From contig MNRP01000038.1 of assembly GCA_001916005.1 (NCBI GenBank), positions 28,205 to 92,204 on the forward strand: a DNA stretch of 64,000 bases, read 5' to 3'. This DNA is from Clostridium sp. 26_22. Lineage in GTDB: Bacteria; Bacillota; Clostridia; TANB77; CAG-508. Every line of letters begins with the position of its first letter. Position 1 is the stretch's first letter. The notes beneath the pieces are model-generated. The model was given only the letters and a program-made list of their open reading frames with translations, was not told where the DNA came from and did not search any database. Of this stretch, positions 17,453-26,764 are shown one piece after another. Made by a program: the position numbers and the translations under genes.

Positions 17453-18068
17453 ATTCAAAATCTTCTATTAATTGATTTAATTCTTCTTTTCCATTAACTT
17501 TTATTCCATTTTTTATATTTTCTTTATCTTCATCTGTTAAATAATCTATAGCAATTTCTGTAGTCTCATATAATTTTTCTTGCCCATTTTCATCAATTTT
17601 GTAAATTACAATTTTTCCATCTTTTTCTCTTAAAATATAATGTTCATCACATATACCAGTATATTCTTTATATAAAATAATCTCTCCAGATGAAAATTTT
17701 TCTACTTCCCAGTTTGGATATTTTTCTTCTAATTCATCTTGTGTTTTATTAACCAAATTCTCTTGTATATCTATATATTCATTAGTTGTATGGCCACATT
17801 TATCATAATGTCTTTTTAAAATTACTAAACAATTTGGAGAAATTTTTTCTTCATTTGAATTAGTTTCTAATGAATTATCCAATTTATTTAATTCATTTAA
17901 TTCTCTTGTATAATCCTTTTGCACTTTATCAGACACTTTATTAATCACATCTTCAACATTATTATTTTCTGTTTTTTTGTTTTCATTTGATATAAATATA
18001 TATATTCCTGCCGTTATTCCAAGTATTATAACCGTAAATAATATAATTAAAATAAATGTTTTTTTCAT
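17451..18068 (-). CDS. BofC C-terminal-domain protein
   Basis: A 205-residue protein with an N-terminal membrane helix (about 5-26), a charged linker, and an extracellular C-terminal domain matching the BofC_C pattern. Visible elements are GEIILYKEYTGICDEHYILR, DGKIVIYKIDENGQEKLYE, TEIAIDYLTDEDKENIKNGI and a closing EELNQLIEDFE. In B. subtilis BofC is a forespore intermembrane-space regulator of SpoIVB, upstream of sigma-K activation. In Clostridia the domain occurs in broader anchored proteins, so the sporulation role is inferred. Confidence 0.7.
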   Translation of the reverse strand: MKKTFILIILFTVIILGITAGIYIFISNENKKTENNNVEDVINKVSDKVQKDYTRELNELNKLDNSLETNSNEEKISPNCLVILKRHYDKCGHTTNEYIDIQENLVNKTQDELEEKYPNWEVEKFSSGEIILYKEYTGICDEHYILREKDGKIVIYKIDENGQEKLYETTEIAIDYLTDEDKENIKNGIKVNGKEELNQLIEDFE

Positions 18069-18093
18069 TCTTTTGCCTCCATATTTTTTGTTA

Positions 18094-20550
18094 TTATTTA
18101 CTCTTATTGGAATTTTTATACATTAATTTATTTATTATTTTTCCATTAGTATTTATAAAAATCTCTCCCATTTCATCTGTTCTATAAATTTTTATTTTTT
18201 CATCCTTTAAATTTTTAATAGTTCCATCAGAAGGATGTCCAAATTTATTATTCTTTCCTACTCCTATTAATGCATATTGTGGACTAACACTCTCTACAAA
18301 CTCTTTTATTGAAGAGGTTTTCGAACCATGATGAGCAACTTTTAAAATATTAGATTTTAATAAATATAATCTATTGCTATACATATCTAAAATTTCATTT
18401 TCTGCTATTTTTTCAATATCTCCTGTAAACAAAATAGAAAAATTCTTATATACAAGTTTACAAACTAAGGAATTATTATTAATAGCATTTTCAGAAATCA
18501 TCCTTTTTGAATACGGCCATAATACATCAAAATATAAATTTTTTTCTATATTAACCTTATTTCCTGCTTCTACACATTTTAAATTTATATTTTTTTCTCT
18601 TACTAGTTCTAAAAACTTTTCATAATTTTTAGAATTCTCATATTGTTTGCCTATAATAATATTTTTAATATTTATTTCTTGCATAACATATAGCAAACCG
18701 CCACAATGGTCACTATCAAAATGACTAATGATTATATAATCTAATTTGTTAAATCCCCTATCCAAAATGTATGGCAATAATGTTTTTTCTCCAACATTAA
18801 AATCAGAAAATTCACTTCCACCACCATCTATCAGTATTGTTTTGTTTTTAGGAGTTACAATTAAAGTTGAATCACCTTGTCCAACATCAATAAAATACAC
18901 TTTTAAATTCTGTGGTATAAAGCTTAATAAAGAAAATGAAACACATACTATTAATATATAAATAATATATTTTTTCTTTTTTTTATTAAATTTATATCTA
19001 AATAATGCAATTAAATTTTTAACTCTTTTTTGGGTATTGTTTATTCCTTTTTGATGATAAACTTTATAAATTTCTTTTATAGAAAATAACAAAATATAAT
19101 ATATTAAAATTTCATAAATTTTTGGTGTTCTTATATAAATTTTAGAATAAGGTAATTTTCCAACCTGTGATATTCCTAACAATATCTTAATTGAAAGTTC
19201 GACCAAACTAGATAAAAACATTCCCAAGTTTTCATTAATCAAAATCAATATAATATAAATAAAACCTAAAATAACTATTGGACCTACTATAATGCTTAAT
19301 AATAAATTGCTTATTAAAAAATATGGATTAAAAATATTTGATTGACTTAAAACAATTGGTAATATAAAAAGTTGAACAGATATAGAAATTGAGATTGCAT
19401 CTTTAATTTTTTTTATTTTTAATAATTCAGATACATTTTTATTTAAAAGTACAATTCCTAATACTCCTCCAAACGATAATTGTAAACCCAAATTATTAAT
19501 AAGAAATGGATTATATACTAATATAATTAGTAATGCTAAAGACAATGATGTATATGTATCATTATTTCTATATACTAATTTTGAAAATAATAGCAATATA
19601 CTCATTACCCCTGCTCGAGTTATAGATGGTGAAAAATTAGTCAAGAACATATAAAAAATTAAAAATACTATACTTATAATACTTGTTTTTCTTTTTCCTA
19701 AGCTTTTGTTAAAAAGAACCCTTATTCCTATAAGTAAATAAGATACGTGCATTCCTGAAATTGCTAAAATATGTGACATGCTTGCATTTCTAAAATTTTG
19801 TTTTATCTCTTCTTCTATGTTGTCTGTTTTTCCTAAAATTAGCCCTAATAAAATTGATGAACATTCTTCTGAAATATTGTTTTTTACCTTTTTTTCTATT
19901 ATATTTGAAATTTTATTTACAATACATAAAAAATTATTTGCATTATTTTTTCTTAATATTTTAATGTTAGTGGTTTGTATTGTTCCATATATTTTAAGTT
20001 GTTTTAAATATTCTGAATAATCAAATCCTTTATAATTTCTTTGTTTCTCAGGTCTTATATATTCTCCTGTAGTCTGTATTTTATCTCCATATTCTAAATC
20101 TACACCTTTAACATTTATATATAATTTTATTTTTTGTTTATTATATACTGTTTCTATTATATATCTATCATAATATTTTTTACTTTCTTTAGAACTTATT
20201 ACTACTGCCTCTAAGTTTAAAGTTTTATTTTCTTCTAATTTTGAATATATTTTTTGATAATTATTATTTTGAAAAATCACTATAGAATTTGAAAATGTTG
20301 AACTAATTATTAATATTAAAATAACACTTGAATTAAAATTTAATTTTACATACCTAAAATATCTTTTTATTGATAACAATTTAAATTTTTGAGATCTTTG
20401 AGTAAAAATCTTTTGACTAAAAATTTTATATAGATAAAATATTACAGCTATTAATACATAAAATGGGACTATACTTTTTTGTAAGTATAGCCCCACTAAT
20501 ATACCTATTATATACCCTATAACTGCAATTAATATTGGTCTTTGCTTCAA
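18094..20550 (-). CDS. comEC: ComEC/Rec2 DNA-uptake channel protein
   Basis: An 818-residue multi-span membrane protein. The N-terminus carries a DUF4131-like segment, followed by the Competence domain (about 225-500, with GLILGKTDNIEEEIKQNFRN and AISGMHVSYLL). The C-terminal metallo-beta-lactamase domain has DVGQGDSTLIV, HFDSDHCGGL and a later AHHGSKTSS. ComEC carries transforming DNA across the membrane. The start is TTG at 20550 with GGAGG five bases upstream. No comEA is adjacent. The NlpC/P60 gene lies upstream on the same strand. Confidence 0.93.
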   Translation of the reverse strand: MKQRPILIAVIGYIIGILVGLYLQKSIVPFYVLIAVIFYLYKIFSQKIFTQRSQKFKLLSIKRYFRYVKLNFNSSVILILIISSTFSNSIVIFQNNNYQKIYSKLEENKTLNLEAVVISSKESKKYYDRYIIETVYNKQKIKLYINVKGVDLEYGDKIQTTGEYIRPEKQRNYKGFDYSEYLKQLKIYGTIQTTNIKILRKNNANNFLCIVNKISNIIEKKVKNNISEECSSILLGLILGKTDNIEEEIKQNFRNASMSHILAISGMHVSYLLIGIRVLFNKSLGKRKTSIISIVFLIFYMFLTNFSPSITRAGVMSILLLFSKLVYRNNDTYTSLSLALLIILVYNPFLINNLGLQLSFGGVLGIVLLNKNVSELLKIKKIKDAISISISVQLFILPIVLSQSNIFNPYFLISNLLLSIIVGPIVILGFIYIILILINENLGMFLSSLVELSIKILLGISQVGKLPYSKIYIRTPKIYEILIYYILLFSIKEIYKVYHQKGINNTQKRVKNLIALFRYKFNKKKKKYIIYILIVCVSFSLLSFIPQNLKVYFIDVGQGDSTLIVTPKNKTILIDGGGSEFSDFNVGEKTLLPYILDRGFNKLDYIIISHFDSDHCGGLLYVMQEINIKNIIIGKQYENSKNYEKFLELVREKNINLKCVEAGNKVNIEKNLYFDVLWPYSKRMISENAINNNSLVCKLVYKNFSILFTGDIEKIAENEILDMYSNRLYLLKSNILKVAHHGSKTSSIKEFVESVSPQYALIGVGKNNKFGHPSDGTIKNLKDEKIKIYRTDEMGEIFINTNGKIINKLMYKNSNKSK

Positions 20551-20571
20551 TATTGCCTCCTTTAATTGCTA

Positions 20572-21930
20572 TTAATATATTCTTCTTGCTCCAACATAAT
20601 TTGTCTTATAATATCCTGATGACAATGTATCTGTTGTTACACCTTTGCTTGGATTTGCTGCATGTATAAATGTATTTCCCCCAATGTAAATACCAACATG
20701 ATTAATTCCTGATTTTCCAAACATTACTAAATCTCCTGCTTGTAAATTGCTTACTGATGTTCCATTACTATATTGTGCTGCAGCTGTTCTATTTAAGTTT
20801 ACTCCAAAATGTTTGTATACATATTGAGTAAAGCCAGAACAGTCAAATCCTTTCGTTGTTGTTCCGCCATATACATATTTACATCCTAATAAAGTTTTCG
20901 CATATGCTACAACTTCACTACCTTTTGAAGAATTACTTGTAGTAGTTTCTGTTGTTTTATTTGTAGTTGCTGCTTCTGTTGCTTTTGCTGATGTTGTTGC
21001 AGTTGAAGTTGTTGTTCTTTCATTCATTGAACTTCTTGATGTAACAACTTGTTTAGATGTTGATAGTAAACTTTCTGAAACATAACCATTTTTATTATTT
21101 ACTTCAACATAACACCATCCATTTTCTTTAGAAATCACATTTACTTCTGTATTAATTTCTAATTGTGATACTATTCCTGATGTTTTGTCTGCTTTTTCTC
21201 TTAGATTAACAGTTTGAGAATTTACATACATTTTTATATTTAAATTTTTTGTTTGTTCTTGGCTTTCAGTTGTTTCCGTAGTAGTTTCTGATGCTTGTAA
21301 TGTTTCTTGAGTTTGGTTAGTTTGAGTTGATGTTGTACTTTCTTCTTTAACTTGCTCTAATCTTTCCATTCTTACCCAACCTTGTGTACCATCACTTGTA
21401 GTAACATAAGCCCAGTTGTTTAATATTTTTGTAACTTGTAATTGTTCATCTACTTTTAATATTTGTACATCTAAAGCATTAACAAGTGGTGTTATTTTTA
21501 GCATTGTTTCTTTTGTCATTTTATATTTTCCAACTTGTGTTATATTTTCTGTACTTTCTGTTTCAGATTTTTCAGTATTTGTTACATTTTCTGTTGTTGT
21601 TTCTTCATTATTATCTGTTGTTGCAGATACTATTTCGACATTTGCTGAAGTTGTTTGAGCAACTTCTATTAAATCACTTCTTACATACCCTGTAATATTT
21701 TTGTATTTTACTTTGTACCAATCTCCTGATTTTTCTAATACTTCTACTTCTTCTCCCATTGATGCTAATTCTAGTATTTTTGCATCTTGAGATGGCTGTT
21801 CCCTAAGATTTGCTGTTTCGACTTTTACCTTCGCTGTATTTGCCGCAAAACTCATATTTATAAAAAGTAAGCTTGATAAACTTAAAATTGCCATCAAAAT
21901 TATACTTCTTATATTCATTTTTGATTTCAT
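20572..21930 (-). CDS. Secreted triple-SH3, NlpC/P60 peptidoglycan endopeptidase
   Basis: Cell-wall hydrolase. The start was chosen at 21930 because AAGGAG lies seven bases upstream; an upstream ATG sits almost on the -10. It encodes 452 residues: a signal peptide (about 1-30, ending SFAAN), three bacterial SH3 domains (first with ANLREQPSQDAKILELASMG, the third with NLREKADKTSGIVSQ), Thr/Ser-rich linkers, and a C-terminal NlpC/P60 domain. Catalytic residues are visible as Cys364 (DCSGF), His411 (INHVGIYIG) and His423. It has its own strong promoter. Such D-gamma-glutamyl-type endopeptidases remodel the wall. Confidence 0.9.
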   Translation of the reverse strand: MKSKMNIRSIILMAILSLSSLLFINMSFAANTAKVKVETANLREQPSQDAKILELASMGEEVEVLEKSGDWYKVKYKNITGYVRSDLIEVAQTTSANVEIVSATTDNNEETTTENVTNTEKSETESTENITQVGKYKMTKETMLKITPLVNALDVQILKVDEQLQVTKILNNWAYVTTSDGTQGWVRMERLEQVKEESTTSTQTNQTQETLQASETTTETTESQEQTKNLNIKMYVNSQTVNLREKADKTSGIVSQLEINTEVNVISKENGWCYVEVNNKNGYVSESLLSTSKQVVTSRSSMNERTTTSTATTSAKATEAATTNKTTETTTSNSSKGSEVVAYAKTLLGCKYVYGGTTTKGFDCSGFTQYVYKHFGVNLNRTAAAQYSNGTSVSNLQAGDLVMFGKSGINHVGIYIGGNTFIHAANPSKGVTTDTLSSGYYKTNYVGARRIY

Positions 21931-21978
21931 TATATTACTCCTTATTATATTATATTCATCTTTGTGCATACGTATTAC

Positions 21979-22007
21979 ATTGTACTATAATTTTCCAAAA
22001 TTGTCAA
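21979..22007 (-). promoter_or_regulatory. Promoter of the SH3-NlpC/P60 gene
   Basis: Minus-strand TTGACA, 17-bp spacer, TACAAT, a near-consensus housekeeping promoter. Confidence 0.8.
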
Positions 22008-22013
22008 GAATTG

Positions 22014-22047
22014 AAAAATAGGCAGATCTTTTCCACCTATTTTTCTT
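22014..22047 (-). terminator. Terminator of the rpiB-tagO-hslO-ppaC operon
   Basis: GAAAAATAGG pairs with CCTATTTTTC across a 13-base loop shortly after the ppaC stop. Confidence 0.65.
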
Positions 22048-22065
22048 TCGTAAAACTATATTTAA

Positions 22066-22992
22066 TTATATATTTTTATCTATTGATGGTAATAATTGTT
22101 TCTTTCTTGAAACAACTCCCTCTAAGAATACTGTGTTATTTTCTAATTTTTTTTCAAATCCTTTTTCAACAGCATCTGCTTTTTCTCCTAAAGCAATTAT
22201 TTCTGAATTACTATTTAAAATATCTGTTATTGCTAAAACAAATAAACTTAATCCTTTTTCTTCTATTTCTTTATTCATAGCAACTTCTAATTTTTCTTTT
22301 CTTTTTAATACATCTTCTATACTTACTGTATTTACTTGTGCTATTACAAATTTTGTTCCATTTTTATCTAAGCTTTTTGCATCTAAATTTATTAATTCTT
22401 CTTCAGAAAAATCATCTAAATCTGTTCCGGCTTTTAACATTTCTAATCCGTATTCTTCTATGTTTATGTCAGCTATTTTTCCTAATTCTTCTAATGCTTT
22501 TCTATCATGTTCTGTTGTTGTAGGTGATTTTAATAATAATGTATCAGAAATTATTGCACTTGCCATTAATACTGCTTCTATTTTTTCAATTTCAATATTA
22601 TTTTGTTTGAATTCTTCAAATAATATTGTTGATGTACAACCAAATGGTCTTGCTGTGTAGTATAATGGTTCTGATGTTTCAAAATTTGATATTCTGTGAT
22701 GATCAACTACTTCTAGGATCTTTGCTTTTTCTATTCCTTCTACACTTTGATTAAATTCATTGTGGTCTACTAATATTACTTCTTGTCCTTCTTCAACTTT
22801 TTCGATTAATTCTGGTTCTTCTAACCCTAAATATTTTAATGCGTATTGTGTTTCTTTATTTAAATTTCCTAATCTTACTGCTTTTGATTTTTCGCATCCC
22901 TTTTTTTTATTTAATATTTCCTTTACTAATGCAGAACATATTGTGTCTGTGTCTGGGTTTTTATGCCCAAATATTAATATTTTATTTTCCAT
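22066..22992 (-). CDS. ppaC: Manganese-dependent inorganic pyrophosphatase
   Basis: Family II pyrophosphatase. The 308 residues carry DHH-type metal motifs: FGHKNPDTDTICSAL near 8-22, ILVDHNEF near 74-81 and VVDHHRISN near 96-104. A DHHA2 C-terminal domain ends in SRKKQLLPSI (the Arg-Lys-Lys motif). It hydrolyses PPi to drive biosynthesis. It lies one base after the hslO stop, so it is translationally linked. No regulatory CBS domains are present. Confidence 0.94.
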   Translation of the reverse strand: MENKILIFGHKNPDTDTICSALVKEILNKKKGCEKSKAVRLGNLNKETQYALKYLGLEEPELIEKVEEGQEVILVDHNEFNQSVEGIEKAKILEVVDHHRISNFETSEPLYYTARPFGCTSTILFEEFKQNNIEIEKIEAVLMASAIISDTLLLKSPTTTEHDRKALEELGKIADINIEEYGLEMLKAGTDLDDFSEEELINLDAKSLDKNGTKFVIAQVNTVSIEDVLKRKEKLEVAMNKEIEEKGLSLFVLAITDILNSNSEIIALGEKADAVEKGFEKKLENNTVFLEGVVSRKKQLLPSIDKNI

Positions 22993-22993
22993 T

Positions 22994-23878
22994 TTATTTA
23001 CTCTCCTTTTTTTCTAAAATTCCTTCTAATTCTTCCTTTGAAAAATCATATTTTTTATTACAAAAATGACAAACTAATTCAGCTTTTCCATCTTCTTCAA
23101 TCATTTGTTTTAACTCTGTTTCATCAAGAGTGGCTAAAGCATCTGCCATATTTTCTTTTGAGCAATCACATTCATATACTGGTCTAATTCCTTCTTCTAT
23201 AACTTCGACATTTTCATCTCCTGTTACTTTTTTTGCAATATCTATTAAACTTAATTTTTCATCTAACATTCTTGATATTGCACCAGCTTTAAATATTGAT
23301 TGTTCTATTTTTGATATTTCTTCCTCTGTTGCATCTGGCATTGGTGTAATTATATATCCTCCAGCAGATTTTACTCCATTTTTATCTACTAAAACTCCAA
23401 GTGCTACTGCTGTATTTTTTTGTTCTGATTTTGCAAAATATTCTGCAAAGTCTTCTGCTATTTCCCCTGATACTAATGGACATATTCCAATGTATGGTTC
23501 TTTTAGTCCTATATCTTTTATTACATTTATATAACCATTTCCAATAGCTTGTCCTACATCTAATTTTCCAAATTCATTTAATGGTAAGTCTACAACTGGA
23601 TTTGCTACATACCCTTTTATTTTTGGAAAATTATTTGCTGTTGTAAGCATCATTTGGATTGGTCCATTTCCTTTAATTTGTATTGTTATTTTATCTTTTG
23701 CATTTTTCATTTCATTTGCCATTATAGCAGTCATTGTTAACATTCTTCCAAAGGCTGCTGTAGTAACTGGGCTTAAATCATGAATTTTTCTTGCTTTTTC
23801 TACCATTTCTGTTGAATTTATACATACAACTGAAATTTTTTCGTTATAAGCAAGAAATTTGATTATTTCATCTTGCAT
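22994..23878 (-). CDS. hslO: Redox-regulated chaperone Hsp33
   Basis: Cytosolic holdase activated by oxidation and unfolding. The 294-residue length is typical. The C-terminal zinc site is intact (CDC near 237-239 and CHFC near 270-273). The N-terminal domain contains VTTAAFGRMLTMTAIM and IQIKGNGPIQMML. It is embedded between the TagO-rubredoxin gene (23 bases upstream) and ppaC in one operon, where the rubredoxin link hints at a redox theme. Confidence 0.94.
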   Translation of the reverse strand: MQDEIIKFLAYNEKISVVCINSTEMVEKARKIHDLSPVTTAAFGRMLTMTAIMANEMKNAKDKITIQIKGNGPIQMMLTTANNFPKIKGYVANPVVDLPLNEFGKLDVGQAIGNGYINVIKDIGLKEPYIGICPLVSGEIAEDFAEYFAKSEQKNTAVALGVLVDKNGVKSAGGYIITPMPDATEEEISKIEQSIFKAGAISRMLDEKLSLIDIAKKVTGDENVEVIEEGIRPVYECDCSKENMADALATLDETELKQMIEEDGKAELVCHFCNKKYDFSKEELEGILEKKESK

Positions 23879-23901
23879 TTTCTTTCTCCTTTTTATTTTT
23901 A

Positions 23902-25137
23902 CTATTGATGTATTTCAAACATGTCTTTTCCTTCACCACATACTGGGCATACCCATTCATCTGGAAGTTCATCAAATTTTGTTCCTTTTGCAATTCCCGC
24001 TTTTTCATTTCCATATTTTGGATTATATATATATTTGCATTGTGTACATTCATATTGTTCATTTCCAGTTCTTTCAACTGAAAAATTTTTATAACCTGCT
24101 GCAATAGCAACTATTACAATAAGTAAGAACGATAAAGCTTTCCATATTCCACTATCACATAATATAACTGCAAACATTCCAAATATTGCACTTATTCCAT
24201 ATAATATTAAAACAGCTTGTTTTTGACTAAATCCTTTTGCTACTATTCTATGGTGTAAATGTCCTTTGTCTGCTTTAAATACTGCTTTAATTGATTTTCC
24301 TTTTATTAGTCTTCTAATAATTGCCCATACTGTATCAAAAATAGGTAATCCTAAAACTATTAAAGGTAAGACAATTACTGCTGCAGTATATGTTTTGGCT
24401 GAACCTAATATTGAAATTACCGCTAAAGAAAATCCTAAAAAGTTTGAACCTGTATCACCTAGAAATGTTTTTGCTGGTGTAAAATTAAATGGTAAAAATC
24501 CTACTAAAGCTCCAGCTAAGGCTGTTATTAATACTACTGATATTAATGCTGAACCATTTAATACAAATATAACCATTAGTGAAATTGCTGATATAACAGC
24601 TATTCCAGAAGATAATCCATCTAAGCCATCCATTAAATTTATTGCATTTGTTACAATAACAATCCATGCTATTGTAAGTAATACTGAAGTTATTTCATGT
24701 ATTTCTGGTAAATTTATAAATGGTAATGTTATTCCCTCTATTCTAATTCCAGAAGCAGAAACTATTATAGCTCCAATTAATTGTCCTGTCAATTTTGTTA
24801 TTGGTTTTATTGTTTTTATATCATCAACTACACAAAATGCCGATATAATTAATATTCCAGATAAAAATCCTAGGAGTTTTTTCCAATATTGTTGAAAATC
24901 AAATAAATTTATAGTGTGTTCCATGCTCATTACAATCAGTAAATATATTGTTGAAATTAGAAATCCTAAAATTACAGCTGGTCCACCAAATTTAGGTATT
25001 GCTTTTTTATGTGCTCTTCTTTCATCTTTTGGAATATCAACAGCTCCTACTTTTTTTGCTATTTTTATCATATATGGTGTAGTTACAAATGTTACTACAA
25101 ATGCAAGAATAAATGCTATTGCTATATCTCCCCACAT
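23902..25137 (-). CDS. MraY/WecA/TagO-type GlcNAc-1-phosphate transferase fused to rubredoxin
   Basis: Residues 1-350 form a polytopic polyprenyl-phosphate sugar-1-phosphate transferase with family motifs: KFGGPAV near 48-54, DDIKTIKPITKL near 105-116, NAINLMDGLDGLSSGI near 160-175 and a FLGDTGSNFLGF segment. Such enzymes start teichoic acid or other wall glycan synthesis on undecaprenyl phosphate. After the last helix (about 325-345) a basic linker leads in frame to a complete rubredoxin at 362-411: Cys364, Cys367, Cys397 and Cys400, with a DEWVCPVCGEGKDMFE ending. There is no start codon at the junction, so this is a genuine single-frame fusion. The rubredoxin would face the cytoplasm if the helix number is odd. 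Confidence 0.9.
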   Translation of the reverse strand: MWGDIAIAFILAFVVTFVTTPYMIKIAKKVGAVDIPKDERRAHKKAIPKFGGPAVILGFLISTIYLLIVMSMEHTINLFDFQQYWKKLLGFLSGILIISAFCVVDDIKTIKPITKLTGQLIGAIIVSASGIRIEGITLPFINLPEIHEITSVLLTIAWIVIVTNAINLMDGLDGLSSGIAVISAISLMVIFVLNGSALISVVLITALAGALVGFLPFNFTPAKTFLGDTGSNFLGFSLAVISILGSAKTYTAAVIVLPLIVLGLPIFDTVWAIIRRLIKGKSIKAVFKADKGHLHHRIVAKGFSQKQAVLILYGISAIFGMFAVILCDSGIWKALSFLLIVIVAIAAGYKNFSVERTGNEQYECTQCKYIYNPKYGNEKAGIAKGTKFDELPDEWVCPVCGEGKDMFEIHQ

Positions 25138-25154
25138 AATGTTTCCTCCAATTT

Positions 25155-25601
25155 TTATTTCATATTATTTTTTTCTATTTCTTCTACCATCTTAAGTCTT
25201 TCTTCATATCTTCCACCTTTAAATTCTGTTGCTAACCAATTTCTTATTATGCAAATTGCTTCATTCGTTGTAAGATAGTCTCCTCCTAATGTGATTACAT
25301 TTATATCATCATCAGCTTTTGCAAATTTTGCTGATTCTTCATTCATTACTGCTGCAGCTCTTATTCCTTTAAACTTGTTTGCTACAACTGTCATTCCATA
25401 ACCTGATCTACATACTAAAATTCCGCTATCACATTCTTTATTTTGTATTGCTTCTGCTACTTTTTTAGCATATATTGGGTAATCTGTTCTTTCTTCTGAA
25501 TTTGTTCCATAATCTTTATATTCTATTCCACTTTCTTCTAAGTATTTTTTTATCTCTTCTTTTAATTTGTATCCTCCATGGTCTGCACCAATTGCTATCA
25601 T
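25155..25601 (-). CDS. rpiB: Ribose-5-phosphate isomerase B
   Basis: Interconverts ribose-5-P and ribulose-5-P in the pentose phosphate pathway. The start was placed at 25601 (MIAIGADHGG) because GGAGG precedes it by seven bases; the longer open frame upstream is leader. The 148 residues carry the RpiB/LacAB pattern: ADHGGYKLKEEI, ILVCRSGYGMTVVANK (catalytic Cys region) and a final GGRYEERLKMV. It is first in an operon with TagO-rubredoxin, hslO and ppaC. Confidence 0.93.
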   Translation of the reverse strand: MIAIGADHGGYKLKEEIKKYLEESGIEYKDYGTNSEERTDYPIYAKKVAEAIQNKECDSGILVCRSGYGMTVVANKFKGIRAAAVMNEESAKFAKADDDINVITLGGDYLTTNEAICIIRNWLATEFKGGRYEERLKMVEEIEKNNMK

Positions 25602-25630
25602 ATGTATCCCTCCAATTTTTCTTTTTGTAC

Positions 25631-25659
25631 AATATATCATATTTTTAATGTTATTACAA
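25631..25659 (-). promoter_or_regulatory. Promoter of the rpiB operon
   Basis: Minus-strand TTGTAA, 17-bp spacer, TATATT. Confidence 0.6.
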
Positions 25660-25676
25660 TAATTTTGTAAATAAAA

Positions 25677-25712
25677 ATAGAACAATTTGAATTATTACAA
25701 ATTGTTCTGCTT
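25677..25712 (-). terminator. Terminator of the ABC importer operon
   Basis: AGAACAATTTG pairs with CAAATTGTTCT, followed on the minus strand by ATTTTTATTT. Confidence 0.75.
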
Positions 25713-25713
25713 T

Positions 25714-26733
25714 TTATTCACACGCTTTATATGCATAATTATTATTAACAATTTTATCATAAGGTGCTTTTTGTTTTAACTCTCCAGCCTCACTTATAAC
25801 ATCTTGCAATTTATTAAAACTTTCCTCTTTCAATACTGGTGTTTCATTCCAAGCATCTATATCTTTATAACTTTGTATTGCTGTTGCAAGTAATTCTAAA
25901 TCTGTGTCTGGGAAGAAACTTTGAATTGCCTCTGCAATTTCTTTTGCAGTATGATCTTTTACCCATTTTTGACCTTTATAAATTGCATTTGTAAATTCTT
26001 GTATCATTTTTTCATTATTTTGTATATAGCTTTTTTTAGCAAAATATGCTGTATATGGTATTTCTCCTGCTTCTTTTCCTACTGAAGCAACAATATAACC
26101 TTTTCCTAATTTTTGAATATTTGAAGCTGTTGGTTCAAAAAGTGTTACATAGTCCGCCGTTCCAGATGTAAAAGCACTTGCCATTAAATCAAATTTTATA
26201 CTATCATCCAATTTTAAATCAGTTTTTGGATTTAGCCCTTTTTGTTTTATAACATACTCTAATGTCATATAAGGCACTCCGCCTTTTCTTCCTGGTATTA
26301 CTGTTTTTCCTTTTAAATCGTTCCAATTAAAATTATCATTTTTCTCTTTTGATACTAAAAATGAACCATCTCTTTTTGTTAATTGTGCAAATACTTGAGT
26401 ATAGTCTTCTTTTCCTTCGTTGTAGACATATATTGATGCTTCTGGTCCTGCAAATCCTATTTGAGATTCACCTGATAATACAGAAGTCATTACTGCATCT
26501 GCTCCTTGACCTGTTGTTAATTCTATTTCTATTCCCACATCTCTAAAATAACCATTATTGATTGCTACATATTGTGGTGCATAGAAAACAGAACGTGTTA
26601 CTTCACTCATTTTTATTTTTTGCATTCCATCTTGTACGCCATTATTCTTGTTTGAGTTTTTAACAATTATAGCACCTATTGCAATAGCAACAAATATTAA
26701 TATTATTAAAATTACAATTGTCTTCTTTTTCAA
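25714..26733 (-). CDS. ABC importer substrate-binding protein (NMT1/SsuA type)
   Basis: A 339-residue periplasmic-binding-protein-fold protein with an uncleaved-looking N-terminal membrane helix (about 5-24) and no lipobox Cys. The family pattern is VFYAPQYVAINNGYFRDVGI and LTTGQGADAVMTSVLSGESQIG near the front, then KGKTVIPGRKGGVPYMTLEY. Ligands of this group include sulfonates, nitrate, taurine and thiamine-precursor pyrimidines; none can be chosen here. The start is TTG at 26733 with GGAGG eight bases upstream. Permease and ATPase genes precede it. Confidence 0.85.
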   Translation of the reverse strand: MKKKTIVILIILIFVAIAIGAIIVKNSNKNNGVQDGMQKIKMSEVTRSVFYAPQYVAINNGYFRDVGIEIELTTGQGADAVMTSVLSGESQIGFAGPEASIYVYNEGKEDYTQVFAQLTKRDGSFLVSKEKNDNFNWNDLKGKTVIPGRKGGVPYMTLEYVIKQKGLNPKTDLKLDDSIKFDLMASAFTSGTADYVTLFEPTASNIQKLGKGYIVASVGKEAGEIPYTAYFAKKSYIQNNEKMIQEFTNAIYKGQKWVKDHTAKEIAEAIQSFFPDTDLELLATAIQSYKDIDAWNETPVLKEESFNKLQDVISEAGELKQKAPYDKIVNNNYAYKACE

Positions 26734-26764
26734 TTTGAAATCCTCCTATTTAATTTTTTCAATT

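Noticed and set aside
23868..24110. Separate rubredoxin gene or a second open frame under the TagO tail
   Set aside because: The rubredoxin has no own start codon in frame and is continuous with TagO; the alternative frame is a shadow.
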